64,000 nucleotides of DNA from assembly GCA_013426805.1 (NCBI GenBank), contig JACDZG010000029.1, positions 1 to 64,000 of the forward strand. The letters run 5' to 3'. Below, piece by piece: positions 1 to 9,039 of this stretch (positions are counted from its first letter, which is position 1; the number at the start of each line of letters is the position of its first letter). The stretch comes from Chromatiaceae bacterium (GTDB taxonomy: Bacteria; Pseudomonadota; Gammaproteobacteria; Chromatiales; Chromatiaceae). Position numbers and translations under genes: made by a program. The notes beneath the pieces are model-generated. The model was not told the origin of the DNA. It saw only the letters and a list, made by a program, of their open reading frames with translations, and did not search any database.

Positions 1-110
1 ATTCTTGATAGCGTCTTATTCGGAAATCGCCTAAAGTCCGACAGGCTGCTAGGCTGAAGCCTTGGACTCCAGCCGGCCGACGTCGCGGCCGCCCGGAACC
101 ATGACCAAGG

Positions 111-130
111 CCGGAACGGCGATCATGGCC
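111..130. repeat. Copy of a dispersed 20-bp intergenic motif
   Basis: This stretch matches 17 of 20 bases of CCGGAACGATGATCAAGGCC, which is exact at 2161-2180 and 19/20 at 33128-33147. It lies just downstream of ilvD. Nothing else is recognisable in bases 1-159. Confidence 0.5.
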
Positions 131-159
131 CCGCGGCTTGCCCGGCCGACCAGCGCCTC

Positions 160-2013
160 TCACCCCAGTTGAGACAGATCCCGCACCGCCCCATGGGCCG
201 CGCTGGTGGTGAGCGCGGCATAGGCGCGCAGTGCGGCTGAGACCACACGCTGCCGCTTGACCGGCCGCCAAGCGTCTTTCCCGCGGGCGTTCATGGCCGC
301 GCGACGCGCTTCGAGCACGGCGGGCGCGACCAGCAATTCGATACGCCGATTGGGGATGTCGATCTCGATCAGGTCGCCGTCCTCCACCAGCCCGATCAGC
401 CCGCCTTCGGCCGCCTCCGGTGAGACATGCCCGATGGAGAGTCCGGAGGTGCCGCCGGAGAAACGCCCGTCGGTCACCAGAGCGCACGCTTTGCCTAGCC
501 CCTTGGATTTCAGATAGCTGGTGGGATAGAGCATCTCCTGCATCCCCGGACCGCCCTTGGGGCCCTCGTAGCGGATCAATACCAGGTCGCCCGCGTGGAT
601 CTGGTCGGTCAGGATGGCCGTCACGGCGTCTTCCTGGCTCTCGCAAATGCGCGCCGGCCCGCGGAAGGTCAGGTTGGCCGCGTCGACTCCGGCGGTCTTG
701 ACGATGCACCCCTGCTCGGCCAGATTGCCGAACAGCACGGCCAGCCCGCCGTCGCGTGAGTAGGCATGTTCCAGATTACGAATGCAGCCCGCGGCCCGAT
801 CCAGATCCAGGTCGGGCCACCGGCTGGACTGACTGAAGGCGACTTGAGTCGGGATACCGCCGGGGCCGGCCAGGAAGCGGGTCCGCGCGGTCTGCGTGGC
901 CGAATCGCGGGCGATATCCCAGGCGTCCAGCGCCTCGCCCAGGGTGCGCGCGTGCACTGTCGGCACGTCACGGTGGAGCAACCCGGCCCGATCCAGTTCA
1001 CCCAGGATACCAATGACTCCGCCGGCGCGGTGCACGTCTTCCATATGGTAAAGATGGCTGGACGGGGCGACCTTGCACAGATTCGGCACTCGGCGGCTCA
1101 GGGCATCCATGTCCGCCATCGTGAAAGCCACCCCGGCCTCGTGGGCGGCCGCCAGCAGGTGCAGGACGGTGTTGGTGGAACCGCCCATGGCGATATCCAG
1201 GCTCATGGCGTTCTCGAAGGCATCGAAACTCGCGATGCCGCGCGGCAGGGCCGTGGCGTCGTCCTGCTCATACCAGCGCCGCGCCAGCTCCACGATCAGC
1301 CGCCCGGCCTCCAGGAACAACTGTTCCCGATCCGCATGGGTGGCGAGCAGGCTGCCGTTGCCGGGCAGGCTCAACCCCAGCGCCTCGGTCAGGCAGTTCA
1401 TCGAGTTGGCGGTGAACATGCCGGAGCAGGACCCGCAGGTGGGACAGGCCGAGCGCTCGATGGCGGCGACGTCCGCATCGGTCTCCCGGGCGTCGGCCGC
1501 GGCGACCATGGCATCCACCAGATCGAGCTTGATCTCGCCTTTGCCGGCTAGTGCGACCTTGCCCGCCTCCATGGGTCCGCCCGAGACGAACACCGTCGGG
1601 ATGTTGAGCCGCAAGGCCGCCATCAGCATCCCGGGCGTGATCTTGTCGCAGTTGGAGATGCACACCAAGGCGTCGGCGCAGTGCGCGTTGACCATATACT
1701 CGACCGAGTCGGCGATGATGTCGCGCGACGGCAGTGAATAGAGCATGCCGCCATGGCCCATGGCGATCCCGTCGTCGACCGCGATGGTATTGAACTCCTT
1801 GGCGACCCCGCCGGCCCGCTCGATCTCGCGCGCGACCAGTTGGCCCAAATCCTGCAGATGCACATGACCGGGAACAAACTGGGTGAACGAGTTGGCGACC
1901 GCGATGATGGGCTTTTCGAAATCGCCGTCGGTCATGCCGGTGGCGCGCCACAGGGCGCGGGCGCCGGCCATGTTGCGGCCGTGGGTGGTAGTGCGTGAAC
2001 GGTAGTGAGGCAT
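160..2013 (-). CDS. ilvD: Dihydroxy-acid dehydratase
   Basis: IlvD dehydrates 2,3-dihydroxy-isovalerate and 2,3-dihydroxy-3-methylvalerate to the 2-oxo acids that become valine, leucine and isoleucine; it is a cytoplasmic Fe-S enzyme. The 617-residue length matches the long (E. coli-like) IlvD class. Visible signatures are the cysteine motif [12 protein letters not shown] near residue 118, with Cys122, and [10 protein letters not shown] near residue 190, with Cys195; these positions coincide with the cluster cysteines of the family. The C-terminal [12 protein letters not shown] and [11 protein letters not shown] motifs are also present. The start gives the canonical [24 protein letters not shown] opening (shown in parts: [10 protein letters not shown], then HGRNMAG). 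It is monocistronic here and divergent from the polysaccharide kinase gene. Confidence 0.97.
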   Translation of the reverse strand: MPHYRSRTTTHGRNMAGARALWRATGMTDGDFEKPIIAVANSFTQFVPGHVHLQDLGQLVAREIERAGGVAKEFNTIAVDDGIAMGHGGMLYSLPSRDIIADSVEYMVNAHCADALVCISNCDKITPGMLMAALRLNIPTVFVSGGPMEAGKVALAGKGEIKLDLVDAMVAAADARETDADVAAIERSACPTCGSCSGMFTANSMNCLTEALGLSLPGNGSLLATHADREQLFLEAGRLIVELARRWYEQDDATALPRGIASFDAFENAMSLDIAMGGSTNTVLHLLAAAHEAGVAFTMADMDALSRRVPNLCKVAPSSHLYHMEDVHRAGGVIGILGELDRAGLLHRDVPTVHARTLGEALDAWDIARDSATQTARTRFLAGPGGIPTQVAFSQSSRWPDLDLDRAAGCIRNLEHAYSRDGGLAVLFGNLAEQGCIVKTAGVDAANLTFRGPARICESQEDAVTAILTDQIHAGDLVLIRYEGPKGGPGMQEMLYPTSYLKSKGLGKACALVTDGRFSGGTSGLSIGHVSPEAAEGGLIGLVEDGDLIEIDIPNRRIELLVAPAVLEARRAAMNARGKDAWRPVKRQRVVSAALRAYAALTTSAAHGAVRDLSQLG

Positions 2014-2160
2014 GGTCTTCTCTCGCTGGTCGTGCGCCGGTGCCGGCGGCCTTGAACCGGGTCCGAAAGCGCGGGACTATACACCAGAGGCCCCGCGGGC
2101 ACCGCCCCGCCAATCTGCGAGGTCGACCGCCTAGAACCTCGACCGCCGGTCTTCCAGCAA

Positions 2161-2180
2161 CCGGAACGATGATCAAGGCC
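2161..2180. repeat. Dispersed 20-bp intergenic motif, reference copy
   Basis: The sequence is CCGGAACGATGATCAAGGCC, in the ilvD/wzc divergent intergenic region about 30 bp before the wzc start. Related copies lie at 111-130, 5757-5776 (partial), 33128-33147, 46202-46221 and 47358-47377, all at gene ends or between genes. Function unknown. Confidence 0.55.
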
Positions 2181-2206
2181 GCCATGCTGTTGACGCAGGA
2201 ACTGAC

Positions 2207-4372
2207 TTGAGCCACTCCGCGCCCGGGCCGACTTATCCACTGACCGAGGCCGCGACCGCGGACGGGACCGATGGACCCGAGCTGCACCGTTACTGGACCG
2301 GCGTACTCCGGCGGCGGTGGAGCATCGCCGCGATCACCCTGACCGCAATCGTCCTGGCACTGCTGATGACCCGCCTCGCCACACCCATGTACCGGGGGTC
2401 GGTGTTGCTGCAGATCGAGCACGCCGCCGCGGGCCAGGTCGACCCGACCGCCCCCGCGAACGCCGACAGCCAATCGGCATTTTACGGAACCCAGTATGAA
2501 CTGCTGCGCAGCCGCACGCTCGCCCGCCGGGTGATCGACCAACTGGCGCTGCGCGCGACACCGCGGCCGGTGCTCGCTGAGCTCGCGGCCGGTGTCGGCA
2601 GTCGGTGGACCGGCCGGCCCCCGGAGCCGACGGATCTGGAGACGCTCTTGCTGGAGAACCTGACGGTGACACCGGTCAAGGACTCCCATCTGGTAAGGAT
2701 CGCATTCGACAGCCCGGTTCCCGACGAGGCCGCGGCGGTCGCCAATGCGCTCGCCGCGGGCTTTGTCAGCGCCACGCGCGAGCGTGGCGACCAGGCCCGC
2801 GCGGACGCGCGGGCCGCGCTCGCGCAGCAGGCCCGCCAGGTTCAGGCCGATCTCGCGGCGGCTGAGCAGCGTCTGGCCGCTGCGACCAGCGCGGCGCCAG
2901 GCATCGACCCGGAGGCCCAGGTGCAGCTCCTGATGACCCGGCTGAGTGAACTGAGCCGGGAACAGGCCGCCGTCGAAGCCGCGCGCATCGCCGCGCAGGC
3001 GCACCACCAGCAACTGGCGCGGGACGGACCGGCGCGCAGTGCCGAGGTCCTGGCGAATCCGCTGATCCAGACGCTCAAGGAACGCCAGGCGGAGCTGTCC
3101 GCGCGCTATCAGGAGAAGTTGCAGGTCTATAAGCCCGACTACCCGAAGATGAAGCAGCTCAGGCAGCAACTGGACGTGATCGAGCACCAGATCGAACAGG
3201 AGTCCGCCGGCATCGGCGACGCCGCGCGCGCCGCTTATGAAACGAAAGTCAGCGAGGAGACGCGGCTGGCTGCACACATCGACGCGCTCAAGTCCGAGAT
3301 CTTGATCGTGCAGACCAGCGCCGCCCGGTACCAGGAACTGCAACGCGCGGTCGACACCCAGCGCGAACGCCATACCGGACTCCTCGAGCGCCTCAAAGCC
3401 ATCGAGGCCAACCCCGGCAGCGCGCCCGGCACCATCGCCATCGTCGATGCCGCCCAGCCCCCGCGCACCCCCATTGCTCCGCTGCTGTGGCACAACCTCG
3501 CCATCGCCGTCGCGATCGGCCTATGCGGCGGGATCGCCTTCGCGGTCGTCAGCGAAGCCCTGGACGACACCCTCAAGACCAGCGCCGACACCGAACGCGG
3601 CGTCGGGGCGCCGGTATTGAGCCGGATCCCCTGGATGGCCGCGGGACACCAGGACCCGCACGGCGCCGCGCTCATCTGGTTACCGCTGCGCGATCCCCGC
3701 GGCGCGGTGGCCGCCGCCTACCGGTCGCTGTGCACCGCGCTGAACCGCGCCGGGGACGGCGGCCCCCCGCGGGTCATCCATTTTTGCAGCGCCGCGGCCG
3801 GCGAGGGCAAGACCAGTTGCGCCGGTGCCACGGCCATCACCTTCGCCCGGACCGGCAACAAGGTCCTGTTGATCGACTGCGACCTGCGCCGCCCATCGCT
3901 CCACCACGCCTTCAATCTCCCCAACTCGCGCGGACTCGCCAACTGCCTGAGCGAGGACGCCGACCCGGCCGCGGTCGCGCAGGCCACCGCGGTGGCCGGA
4001 CTCTTCGTGATCAGCAGCGGCCCACGCCCGCCGCAATCAGCGGCACTGCTCGGCACGGCCCGGATGACCGACCTGATCCGCGACGCCGTCCGGCGTTTCG
4101 ACCAGGTGATTCTCGATGGACCGCCGGTCGCGGGGCGCGCGGACGCCCTGATCCTGGCCGGTTTGGCCCAGGCGACCCTGATGGTGGTCGCCGCCTCGAC
4201 GACCCGGGCCGCCACGCTCACCGGCTCACTGCGGCGGTTGCGCGGCGCCAATGCCAATATCCTGGGTGCCATTCTGGTCAAGTATCGGCGTGGGCCGGAC
4301 GACGACGGGTCCGACGCGGCGTCCCCGCGCGGCGTCCTGACCGGCGAGCGCGGGCGTCGACCGGCCCCATGA
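2207..4372 (+). CDS. Wzc/GNVR-type polysaccharide co-polymerase with tyrosine-autokinase fold
   Basis: Inner-membrane protein predicted to control chain length or export of an exopolysaccharide. A Wzz-like N-terminus with one membrane helix (about 38-58) leads into a long periplasmic coiled coil (about 185-400), a second membrane helix (about 425-448), and a cytoplasmic BY-kinase domain. That domain has Walker A GEGKTS (532-537), Walker A' IDCDLRRP (556-563) and Walker B ILDGPP (635-640). The usual C-terminal tyrosine cluster is missing: the last 30 residues contain a single tyrosine, so autophosphorylation may be absent or atypical. The start is a TTG at 2207; no better start is visible. Its stop overlaps the next ATG as ATGA, indicating translational coupling. 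No other polysaccharide genes lie in the window, so the glycan is unknown. Confidence 0.88.
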   Translation: MSHSAPGPTYPLTEAATADGTDGPELHRYWTGVLRRRWSIAAITLTAIVLALLMTRLATPMYRGSVLLQIEHAAAGQVDPTAPANADSQSAFYGTQYELLRSRTLARRVIDQLALRATPRPVLAELAAGVGSRWTGRPPEPTDLETLLLENLTVTPVKDSHLVRIAFDSPVPDEAAAVANALAAGFVSATRERGDQARADARAALAQQARQVQADLAAAEQRLAAATSAAPGIDPEAQVQLLMTRLSELSREQAAVEAARIAAQAHHQQLARDGPARSAEVLANPLIQTLKERQAELSARYQEKLQVYKPDYPKMKQLRQQLDVIEHQIEQESAGIGDAARAAYETKVSEETRLAAHIDALKSEILIVQTSAARYQELQRAVDTQRERHTGLLERLKAIEANPGSAPGTIAIVDAAQPPRTPIAPLLWHNLAIAVAIGLCGGIAFAVVSEALDDTLKTSADTERGVGAPVLSRIPWMAAGHQDPHGAALIWLPLRDPRGAVAAAYRSLCTALNRAGDGGPPRVIHFCSAAAGEGKTSCAGATAITFARTGNKVLLIDCDLRRPSLHHAFNLPNSRGLANCLSEDADPAAVAQATAVAGLFVISSGPRPPQSAALLGTARMTDLIRDAVRRFDQVILDGPPVAGRADALILAGLAQATLMVVAASTTRAATLTGSLRRLRGANANILGAILVKYRRGPDDDGSDAASPRGVLTGERGRRPAP

Positions 4373-5667
4373 ACGCGTTCAGGCGCAAGACGCCACCGCA
4401 TGCAGGAAGGGACCCGACGCCGGGTGCCGCGCTGCTGGTCCTCGCCCTCGCCTGCCGGGAAGCACCACAGCGCTATGCGGGCCTGCGTGATCCCCGGCGG
4501 CCGCTGCCGCCCTGTTTCAACCATCTGGTCAGCGCCTTGAGCGCCGCCCTCGCACCCGGTCAGGCCGCCGCCACCGCGGCCGGCTTGGGAACCGCGCAGG
4601 AGCGCCTGCGGACCGCGCTCATGGCCTTGATCCGTCAGGTCCTGCTGCATCCGCAGGCCGATTATTACCGCACGCTGGGACTGCCCCGAACGGCCGATCC
4701 CGAGTCCATCGCGGCGCATTACCACGCGCTGGTCGGACTCTTTCACCCGGATCGGTCCGCCGACGGCCGCGCGGCCGACACCGCGCGACTCAATCAGGCC
4801 TATCGCTGCCTGAAAGACCCGATCGCACGACTGAACTACGACCGCGATCTGCTGAAAACAGGATGGGTGCGGCACCGCTGGAGCACCGGGCTCGGGGTTC
4901 GGACAAGGGGCGGCGAACCGGGTGCCCGCCCCCGTGCCTGGCTGGTCGGCAGCACCCTGCTGCTGATGGCCGCCGCGCTGGCATTCGCGCTTGGCGGGCC
5001 GCGGCAGACCCTGCGGATGGCCGCAACCAGCTCCTTGCAGCGGCAGGACACGCGGGTGACGCAGCAGGAGGCCCTTGGAGCCCCGCAGCGTCCGCTGCTT
5101 GACGCCCACGCGCTCCCTGAAGGCACGACTGAACCAAGACCGGCAACGTCCGAGCAGCCGTGGGTCGCCGACGCGCCGCCGGCCACGGCAACCAGGATCA
5201 CCAAGGTCGTCGCTGCGCGGTTGCCGCCGGTCGCGCCGGTCAAGCGCCCGGAAGACCTGATCGAGCGCTTCCGGCGCTATTTCGCGGCCGGCGATCTCCC
5301 CGCCATCCTGCTGCTCCTGGCCGATGATGCACAGATCACCAATCGCGGAGACCCGCGGGCGCGGGACCCGAGTGCTGATTTCTTCGCGGTCACACTCAAC
5401 CGGACGCTCCGGCTGACTGCAACGCGCCTGGACCCGGGTAGCGACGACCGCCGGTTCGCGGCCAACCTCGGCCTGCAACGGGCCGACGGCGCAAGGCCGG
5501 CCGGGGAGATCCATCTGGAACTGGAACGCGACGGCAGCGGCTATCGCATCGCCGCCCTGGTGTACCGCATCGACCCCGCGACTAAGAGAACGGGGGCATT
5601 GATCCTGGAGAGAGCGGTCAGCGATCATCCGGATTTATCCACAGATGTCACAGATGTTCACAGATGA
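4369..5667 (+). CDS. Membrane-anchored J-domain protein with NTF2/SnoaL-like C-terminus
   Basis: The protein has 432 residues. A J domain spans about 97-160 with the diagnostic HPD at 126-128 and the usual YYRTLGLPRTADPESI opening, so it should recruit and stimulate an Hsp70. A single hydrophobic helix follows (about 190-209), then a low-complexity linker, then a C-terminal alpha+beta region (about 300-418) resembling the SnoaL/NTF2 fold. That last assignment is only by eye. The ATG overlaps the stop of the preceding Wzc-like gene, so the two are probably translated together, and a chaperone role at the polysaccharide machinery is an inference. The last ten residues, DLSTDVTDVHR, are encoded by a dispersed CACAGATGT repeat and recur in the unrelated dehydrogenase ending at 33042. 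Confidence 0.82.
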   Translation: MNAFRRKTPPHAGRDPTPGAALLVLALACREAPQRYAGLRDPRRPLPPCFNHLVSALSAALAPGQAAATAAGLGTAQERLRTALMALIRQVLLHPQADYYRTLGLPRTADPESIAAHYHALVGLFHPDRSADGRAADTARLNQAYRCLKDPIARLNYDRDLLKTGWVRHRWSTGLGVRTRGGEPGARPRAWLVGSTLLLMAAALAFALGGPRQTLRMAATSSLQRQDTRVTQQEALGAPQRPLLDAHALPEGTTEPRPATSEQPWVADAPPATATRITKVVAARLPPVAPVKRPEDLIERFRRYFAAGDLPAILLLLADDAQITNRGDPRARDPSADFFAVTLNRTLRLTATRLDPGSDDRRFAANLGLQRADGARPAGEIHLELERDGSGYRIAALVYRIDPATKRTGALILERAVSDHPDLSTDVTDVHR

Positions 5668-5722
5668 AGAAAAACATCTGTGACATCTGTGACATCTGTG
5701 ACATCTGTGACATCTGTGGACT
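5635..5722. repeat. CACAGATGT-type dispersed repeat with 9-bp tandem units and inverted arms
   Basis: The left arm holds CACAGATGT-like units. After an AAGAAAAA loop the right arm repeats CATCTGTGA five times in tandem, so the arms are complementary and could fold into a long hairpin. It overlaps the 3' end of the J-domain gene. A related copy without the clean tandem expansion is at 33008-33090. Confidence 0.75.
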
Positions 5723-5787
5723 ACCTTTTCGCGCCAGGGCCTCGACGAACGCCGGCTGGTAGGATGATCAAGGGCATCCAGTGAAAC

Positions 5788-5814
5788 CCCATCGCGGCCG
5801 GAGGCCGCTCCCAC
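5788..5814. repeat. REP-like palindromic element
   Basis: This 27-bp element begins CCCATCGCGGCCGGAGG and ends CCGCTCCCAC. It matches both arms of the inverted pair at 37806-37832 and 37872-37898 with one mismatch. It sits between convergent genes (J-domain and glycosyltransferase). Confidence 0.7.
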
Positions 5815-5859
5815 GGCAAACTTGCAGGTTGCGGGATACCGGCGGCTTGCTTCCGGCAC

Positions 5860-7065
5860 TCACTGCCGAACTGCTGCCGCGGCCGGGGTCGACTCCGGAT
5901 CGCCTTGCCGTCGGCGGATTACCTCGTAGAGCAGTTGCTCCACCCCGCCCAGCACCCGCTCCCAACTCATATTGAGCGCGGTACGGCGGGCGGCCTCGCC
6001 CACTGCGCGCAACCGGCCGCGATCCTGGATGGCGCTCAGCCCGGCGGCCACGAAGCCGGCGCGGTCCCCCATGGGCGCCGTCACCCCGTTGACCCCGGAC
6101 ACGATCGCCGCATGCGCCGCGGCATAATCGAAAGCGACCACCGGCAGCGCACTCGCCATCGCCTCGGTCACCACGTTGCCGAAGGTCTCGGTCAGACTGG
6201 GGAACAGAAACAAGTCGCCGCTCGCGTAGTGGGCGGCCAATTCCTCGCCGACCCTGGCCCCGGTGCAGATGAAGCGGGGATAGTCACGGTGCAGACCGGC
6301 GAGTGCCGGCCCGTCCCCGACCAGCACGAAGCGCGCCGACGGTTGCTGCAACTCGATTGCCGCAAAGGTCTCGCGTGCGAGCTCCAGATTCTTTTCCGCG
6401 GCGACCCGCCCGACATAGAGCACCGCCAGATCGTCCGGGCCGCAGCCCCAGGAGGCGCGCAACGCTTCCAGCCGCCGGGTCGGCGCGAACAAGGTCACAT
6501 CCACACCCCGCCCGAACACCTGCACGTTGGTAAAGCCGGCCGCGGTAAGCTCCGCCCGCAATTCCGCCGTCGGCACCAGGGTGGCGTCCGAGCGGTTATG
6601 AAAATGCCGCAAGGTGTTGCTGATCTGCCGGGTCAGAAAGCCCAGCCCGTAATGCCGGCTGTACTGCTGAAACTGGGTGTGAAAACCGGTCACGGCGGGG
6701 ACCCCCAACGCGACCGCGGCAGCCAAGGCCGCATGTCCGAGCGGACCCTGGGTAGCGATATAGATCAGATCCGGCCGTTGGCGACCCCAGAGTCGGCGCA
6801 GTCGCCAATAGACCGGCAATCCCAGGCGCAGCCCCCGGTAACCAGGGATGGGAACCCCGGGCACCAGGGTCTGTTCGATCGGCGCGGCGAGATGCCCGAC
6901 GCGCTCTCCCGCTTGTCGCGGCCGCACCAGATGCAACTGGTGACCGCGGTCCCGGAATCCCTCGACCAGATGGCGCATGGTATTGGCGACACCGTTGATC
7001 TCGGGCGGGTAGGTCTCGGTGACCACCGTCAATCGCAAGGGGAGATGCGACGCGTGCTCATCCAT
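5860..7065 (-). CDS. GT4-family glycosyltransferase (MgtA-like)
   Basis: The 401-residue GT-B retaining glycosyltransferase opens with LRLTVVTETYPPEINGVANT, characteristic of the GT4 group that includes alpha-mannosyl/glucosyl-transferases acting on diacylglycerol or other lipids. The donor-binding E-x7-E motif is at Glu293-Glu301 within LTETFGNVVTEAMA, and the VGRVAAEKNLE loop is at 218-228. I chose the ATG at 7065, not the upstream frame extension: it gives the family-typical N-terminus and overlaps the olsA stop by 8 bp. That overlap makes it the third gene of an olsB-olsA-GT operon, so a lipid acceptor, possibly glycosylated diacylglycerol or ornithine lipid, is plausible but unproven. 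Confidence 0.85.
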   Translation of the reverse strand: MDEHASHLPLRLTVVTETYPPEINGVANTMRHLVEGFRDRGHQLHLVRPRQAGERVGHLAAPIEQTLVPGVPIPGYRGLRLGLPVYWRLRRLWGRQRPDLIYIATQGPLGHAALAAAVALGVPAVTGFHTQFQQYSRHYGLGFLTRQISNTLRHFHNRSDATLVPTAELRAELTAAGFTNVQVFGRGVDVTLFAPTRRLEALRASWGCGPDDLAVLYVGRVAAEKNLELARETFAAIELQQPSARFVLVGDGPALAGLHRDYPRFICTGARVGEELAAHYASGDLFLFPSLTETFGNVVTEAMASALPVVAFDYAAAHAAIVSGVNGVTAPMGDRAGFVAAGLSAIQDRGRLRAVGEAARRTALNMSWERVLGGVEQLLYEVIRRRQGDPESTPAAAAVRQ

Positions 7066-7915
7066 GGGACGAATCCGCACTGATCCGGGCGGCCGTCTCA
7101 GCCTGCAAACCGCCGGCACGTGCACCGGGACGGGGCGGCGCATCCAAACCAGCCGCCTCCGGCAAGCCCAGGGCGGTGACGATCCGGCGCCGCGCAAGCG
7201 CCGACAGCGTGCGTCGCTGGTCCTCGACACGCGGCCAAATGGGCGGCAGGAACTGCACCTCGCAGACCAATCCGGGATGACGCAGCACGCGCCACAGGTT
7301 GGTTAACAGGGCCTCGTCATCGACAAAGGCGATGTCCTGATCCGGCGTCGGATCGGCCCCGCGGTGATACAGGATGGCCACCGGCTGCACCCCCAGCCCC
7401 GGTTGCTGGGCAATGGCGAACAGCCGTGGGTAGAACCGGCGCACCCCCAGGCCGCGGCTGGTGGTGCCCTCGGGAAAGATGGCCAAGGTCTCCCCGCGCG
7501 CGATGCGCTCGCTGATCTGCGCGGTCACCGACTCGACCTGATGGGCACCCCGCGCGATGAACAACGTGCCGACCAGGTCGGACATCCACCCGATCAGCGG
7601 CCAGCCGCGGATCTCCGCCTTGGCCAAGAACGCCATGTGTCCCGCGGCACCCAAGACCATCGGGTCCAGCCAAGAGACATGGTTACACACCAAGAGGCAG
7701 CGGTCCGCGACCGCGCCCACGGTGCTCACCCGCACTCCCAGCGCCCGGCTCATCCGCCCGTACCACCATTGCACCACCCCGGGCAGCCAGGCCGGCCGGT
7801 GACCCGCGCGGGACGTCAGTCCGACCACGCACAGGATCAACACGCCGGTGATCACGTGCTCAAGAAAGCGCAAACCCCGCCACAGCGAACGGACTATCCC
7901 AGCACGTGCCGTCAT
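7058..7915 (-). CDS. olsA: Lysophospholipid/lyso-ornithine-lipid O-acyltransferase (PlsC family)
   Basis: The 285-residue PlsC-family acyltransferase has an N-terminal hydrophobic segment (about 18-35). The catalytic H-x4-D is in NHVSWLD (His79, Asp84), and the acceptor-binding motif is FPEGTTSRG (147-155). The product immediately upstream is an OlsB-type N-acyltransferase, which makes OlsA (transfer of a second acyl chain to lyso-ornithine lipid) more likely than PlsC; generic 1-acylglycerol-3-phosphate activity cannot be excluded. The ATG at 7915 is preferred because the longer frame runs into a dispersed repeat at 7947-7992. The stop overlaps the glycosyltransferase start. Confidence 0.85.
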   Translation of the reverse strand: MTARAGIVRSLWRGLRFLEHVITGVLILCVVGLTSRAGHRPAWLPGVVQWWYGRMSRALGVRVSTVGAVADRCLLVCNHVSWLDPMVLGAAGHMAFLAKAEIRGWPLIGWMSDLVGTLFIARGAHQVESVTAQISERIARGETLAIFPEGTTSRGLGVRRFYPRLFAIAQQPGLGVQPVAILYHRGADPTPDQDIAFVDDEALLTNLWRVLRHPGLVCEVQFLPPIWPRVEDQRRTLSALARRRIVTALGLPEAAGLDAPPRPGARAGGLQAETAARISADSSHG

Positions 7916-7946
7916 GTGTCTAGTACCCCGATCCACCTGAAGTTGC

Positions 7947-7992
7947 ACCGTCACTCCGGCAGGATGCCGAAATCCAGCGCCATCGATGGTAC
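7947..7992. repeat. Dispersed repeat, CGTCA(C/T)TCCGGCAGGATGCCG type
   Basis: About 46 bp lie between olsB and olsA. It is nearly the same as 58593-58639 (shared core TCCGGCAGGATGCCG, then AATCCAG and GATGG.ACC). It artificially extends the olsA reading frame upstream. Confidence 0.65.
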
Positions 7993-8035
7993 CTTGCCGC
8001 AAGCACGGACCTGCAAGAGAAGATGGAACGCCCAA

Positions 8036-8803
8036 CTAGGTCCCCGCCACCCGCTCAAAAAAATGGCGCGCATACGACGGATTGAGATCCTCCATACGCA
8101 GCAACATCAGCACATCGGCCACCTGGAAATCCGGATCGCGACAGGCCTCGCCGCAGACCTGGGCACCCAGCCGCACATAGGCGCGCAACAGGGCCGGCAG
8201 GGGTGCGTCGAGAATCGTATCGGCGACTGAGGTCGTCAACAACGGCGCCCGCGGCGTCACCCGCAGCGACTCCGGGGCCAGCGCCTGACGACGCAGCCGG
8301 TTCATGATCGCCGCCGCCTGCACATCCCCCTCACCCAAGGGAAAACTGGCGCAACCGAACAGAAAATCGAACCCATGGAGTTGCACATAACCGGCCAGCC
8401 CCGACCACAGCACGGCGATGGCCGACCCCTGGCGGTGCGCGGCGGCGATACAGGTCCGCCCCACCTCGAGCTTGCGGCCCGGCAGCCCGGGGATGGCACC
8501 CAAGTCGAACTCGCTCGCGGAGTAGAACCGCCCCAGGCGGGCGGCCTGATCGTCGGTCAGGATGCGCGTGCAGCCCACCACCTGCCCAGTCCCGGAATCC
8601 CGCACCAGCAGATGCTGGCAATAGGGATCCAAACCATCCACGTCGAGACCAGCCCGCGCGGAATGCAGTTGCGCGCCCAACTCCTGCGCAAAGACCTGGT
8701 ACCGCAAGGCTTGAGCCTCGCGCACCTCGTGCTCGCTCGCGGCGAGTTCCACATACAAGCGATCACCACGCTTGGCGGCCAGGGCAGACGCGGACGCAAC
8801 CAT
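8036..8803 (-). CDS. olsB: L-ornithine N(alpha)-acyltransferase
   Basis: The 255-residue GNAT-fold acyltransferase transfers a 3-hydroxyacyl group from ACP to the alpha-amino group of ornithine, the first step of ornithine-lipid synthesis, at the inner membrane. Family features visible are the opening EVREAQALRYQVFAQELGA, the segment DPYCQHLLVRD, the core KLEVGRTCIAAAHRQGSAI, and FDFLFGCASFP. Length is typical for OlsB. It heads an operon with olsA and a GT4 glycosyltransferase. Ornithine lipids often replace phospholipids under phosphate limitation, but I did not identify a pho box in the 236 bp upstream. Confidence 0.9.
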   Translation of the reverse strand: MVASASALAAKRGDRLYVELAASEHEVREAQALRYQVFAQELGAQLHSARAGLDVDGLDPYCQHLLVRDSGTGQVVGCTRILTDDQAARLGRFYSASEFDLGAIPGLPGRKLEVGRTCIAAAHRQGSAIAVLWSGLAGYVQLHGFDFLFGCASFPLGEGDVQAAAIMNRLRRQALAPESLRVTPRAPLLTTSVADTILDAPLPALLRAYVRLGAQVCGEACRDPDFQVADVLMLLRMEDLNPSYARHFFERVAGT

Positions 8804-8993
8804 CTCACACCCTCGGGGCTGACGAAAGACACCAGATCAAGAGACGAGCAGGATAGTTCGCAACTATTGCACGAACATGTTCGGACGATGACGATGTGGT
8901 GACAAACCGCGGGCGCCATGGGCATCAGCGTTCGCTGACCCAGGTTCGGAACGACGGCGAACCTTTGTCAAGCGACATCAAGCGCATCGGGCA
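8804..8993. other. Intergenic region upstream of olsB
   Basis: No gene is visible. It must hold the olsB promoter on the minus strand. It contains a short palindrome GAACATGTTC (8873-8882) and an AGGTTCG/CGAACCT inverted repeat near 8942-8964, neither of which I can assign. Confidence 0.4.
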
Positions 8994-9011
8994 CGCGAGC
9001 GCGGGCGAACC
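8994..9011 (-). CRISPR. Decayed terminal CRISPR repeat
   Basis: CGCGAGCGCGGGCGAACC matches the last 18 bases of the consensus repeat with one change. The first half is lost. It lies one shortened spacer beyond the leftmost intact repeat, at the leader-distal end. Confidence 0.6.
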
Positions 9012-9039
9012 GTCGCTTGGGCGATAAAGTGGCTGGACC

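Noticed and set aside
1268-5628. Very long minus-strand frames opposite the Wzc-like and J-domain genes
   Set aside because: They are antisense shadows of GC-rich codon usage: low-complexity Arg/Gly/Pro content and no domains, while the plus-strand genes have clear motifs.
8873-8882. Palindrome GAACATGTTC as a LexA-type operator
   Set aside because: Gram-positive LexA boxes have GAAC-N4-GTTC and the E. coli type has CTGT-N8-ACAG; this has a two-base spacer and no SOS gene nearby.
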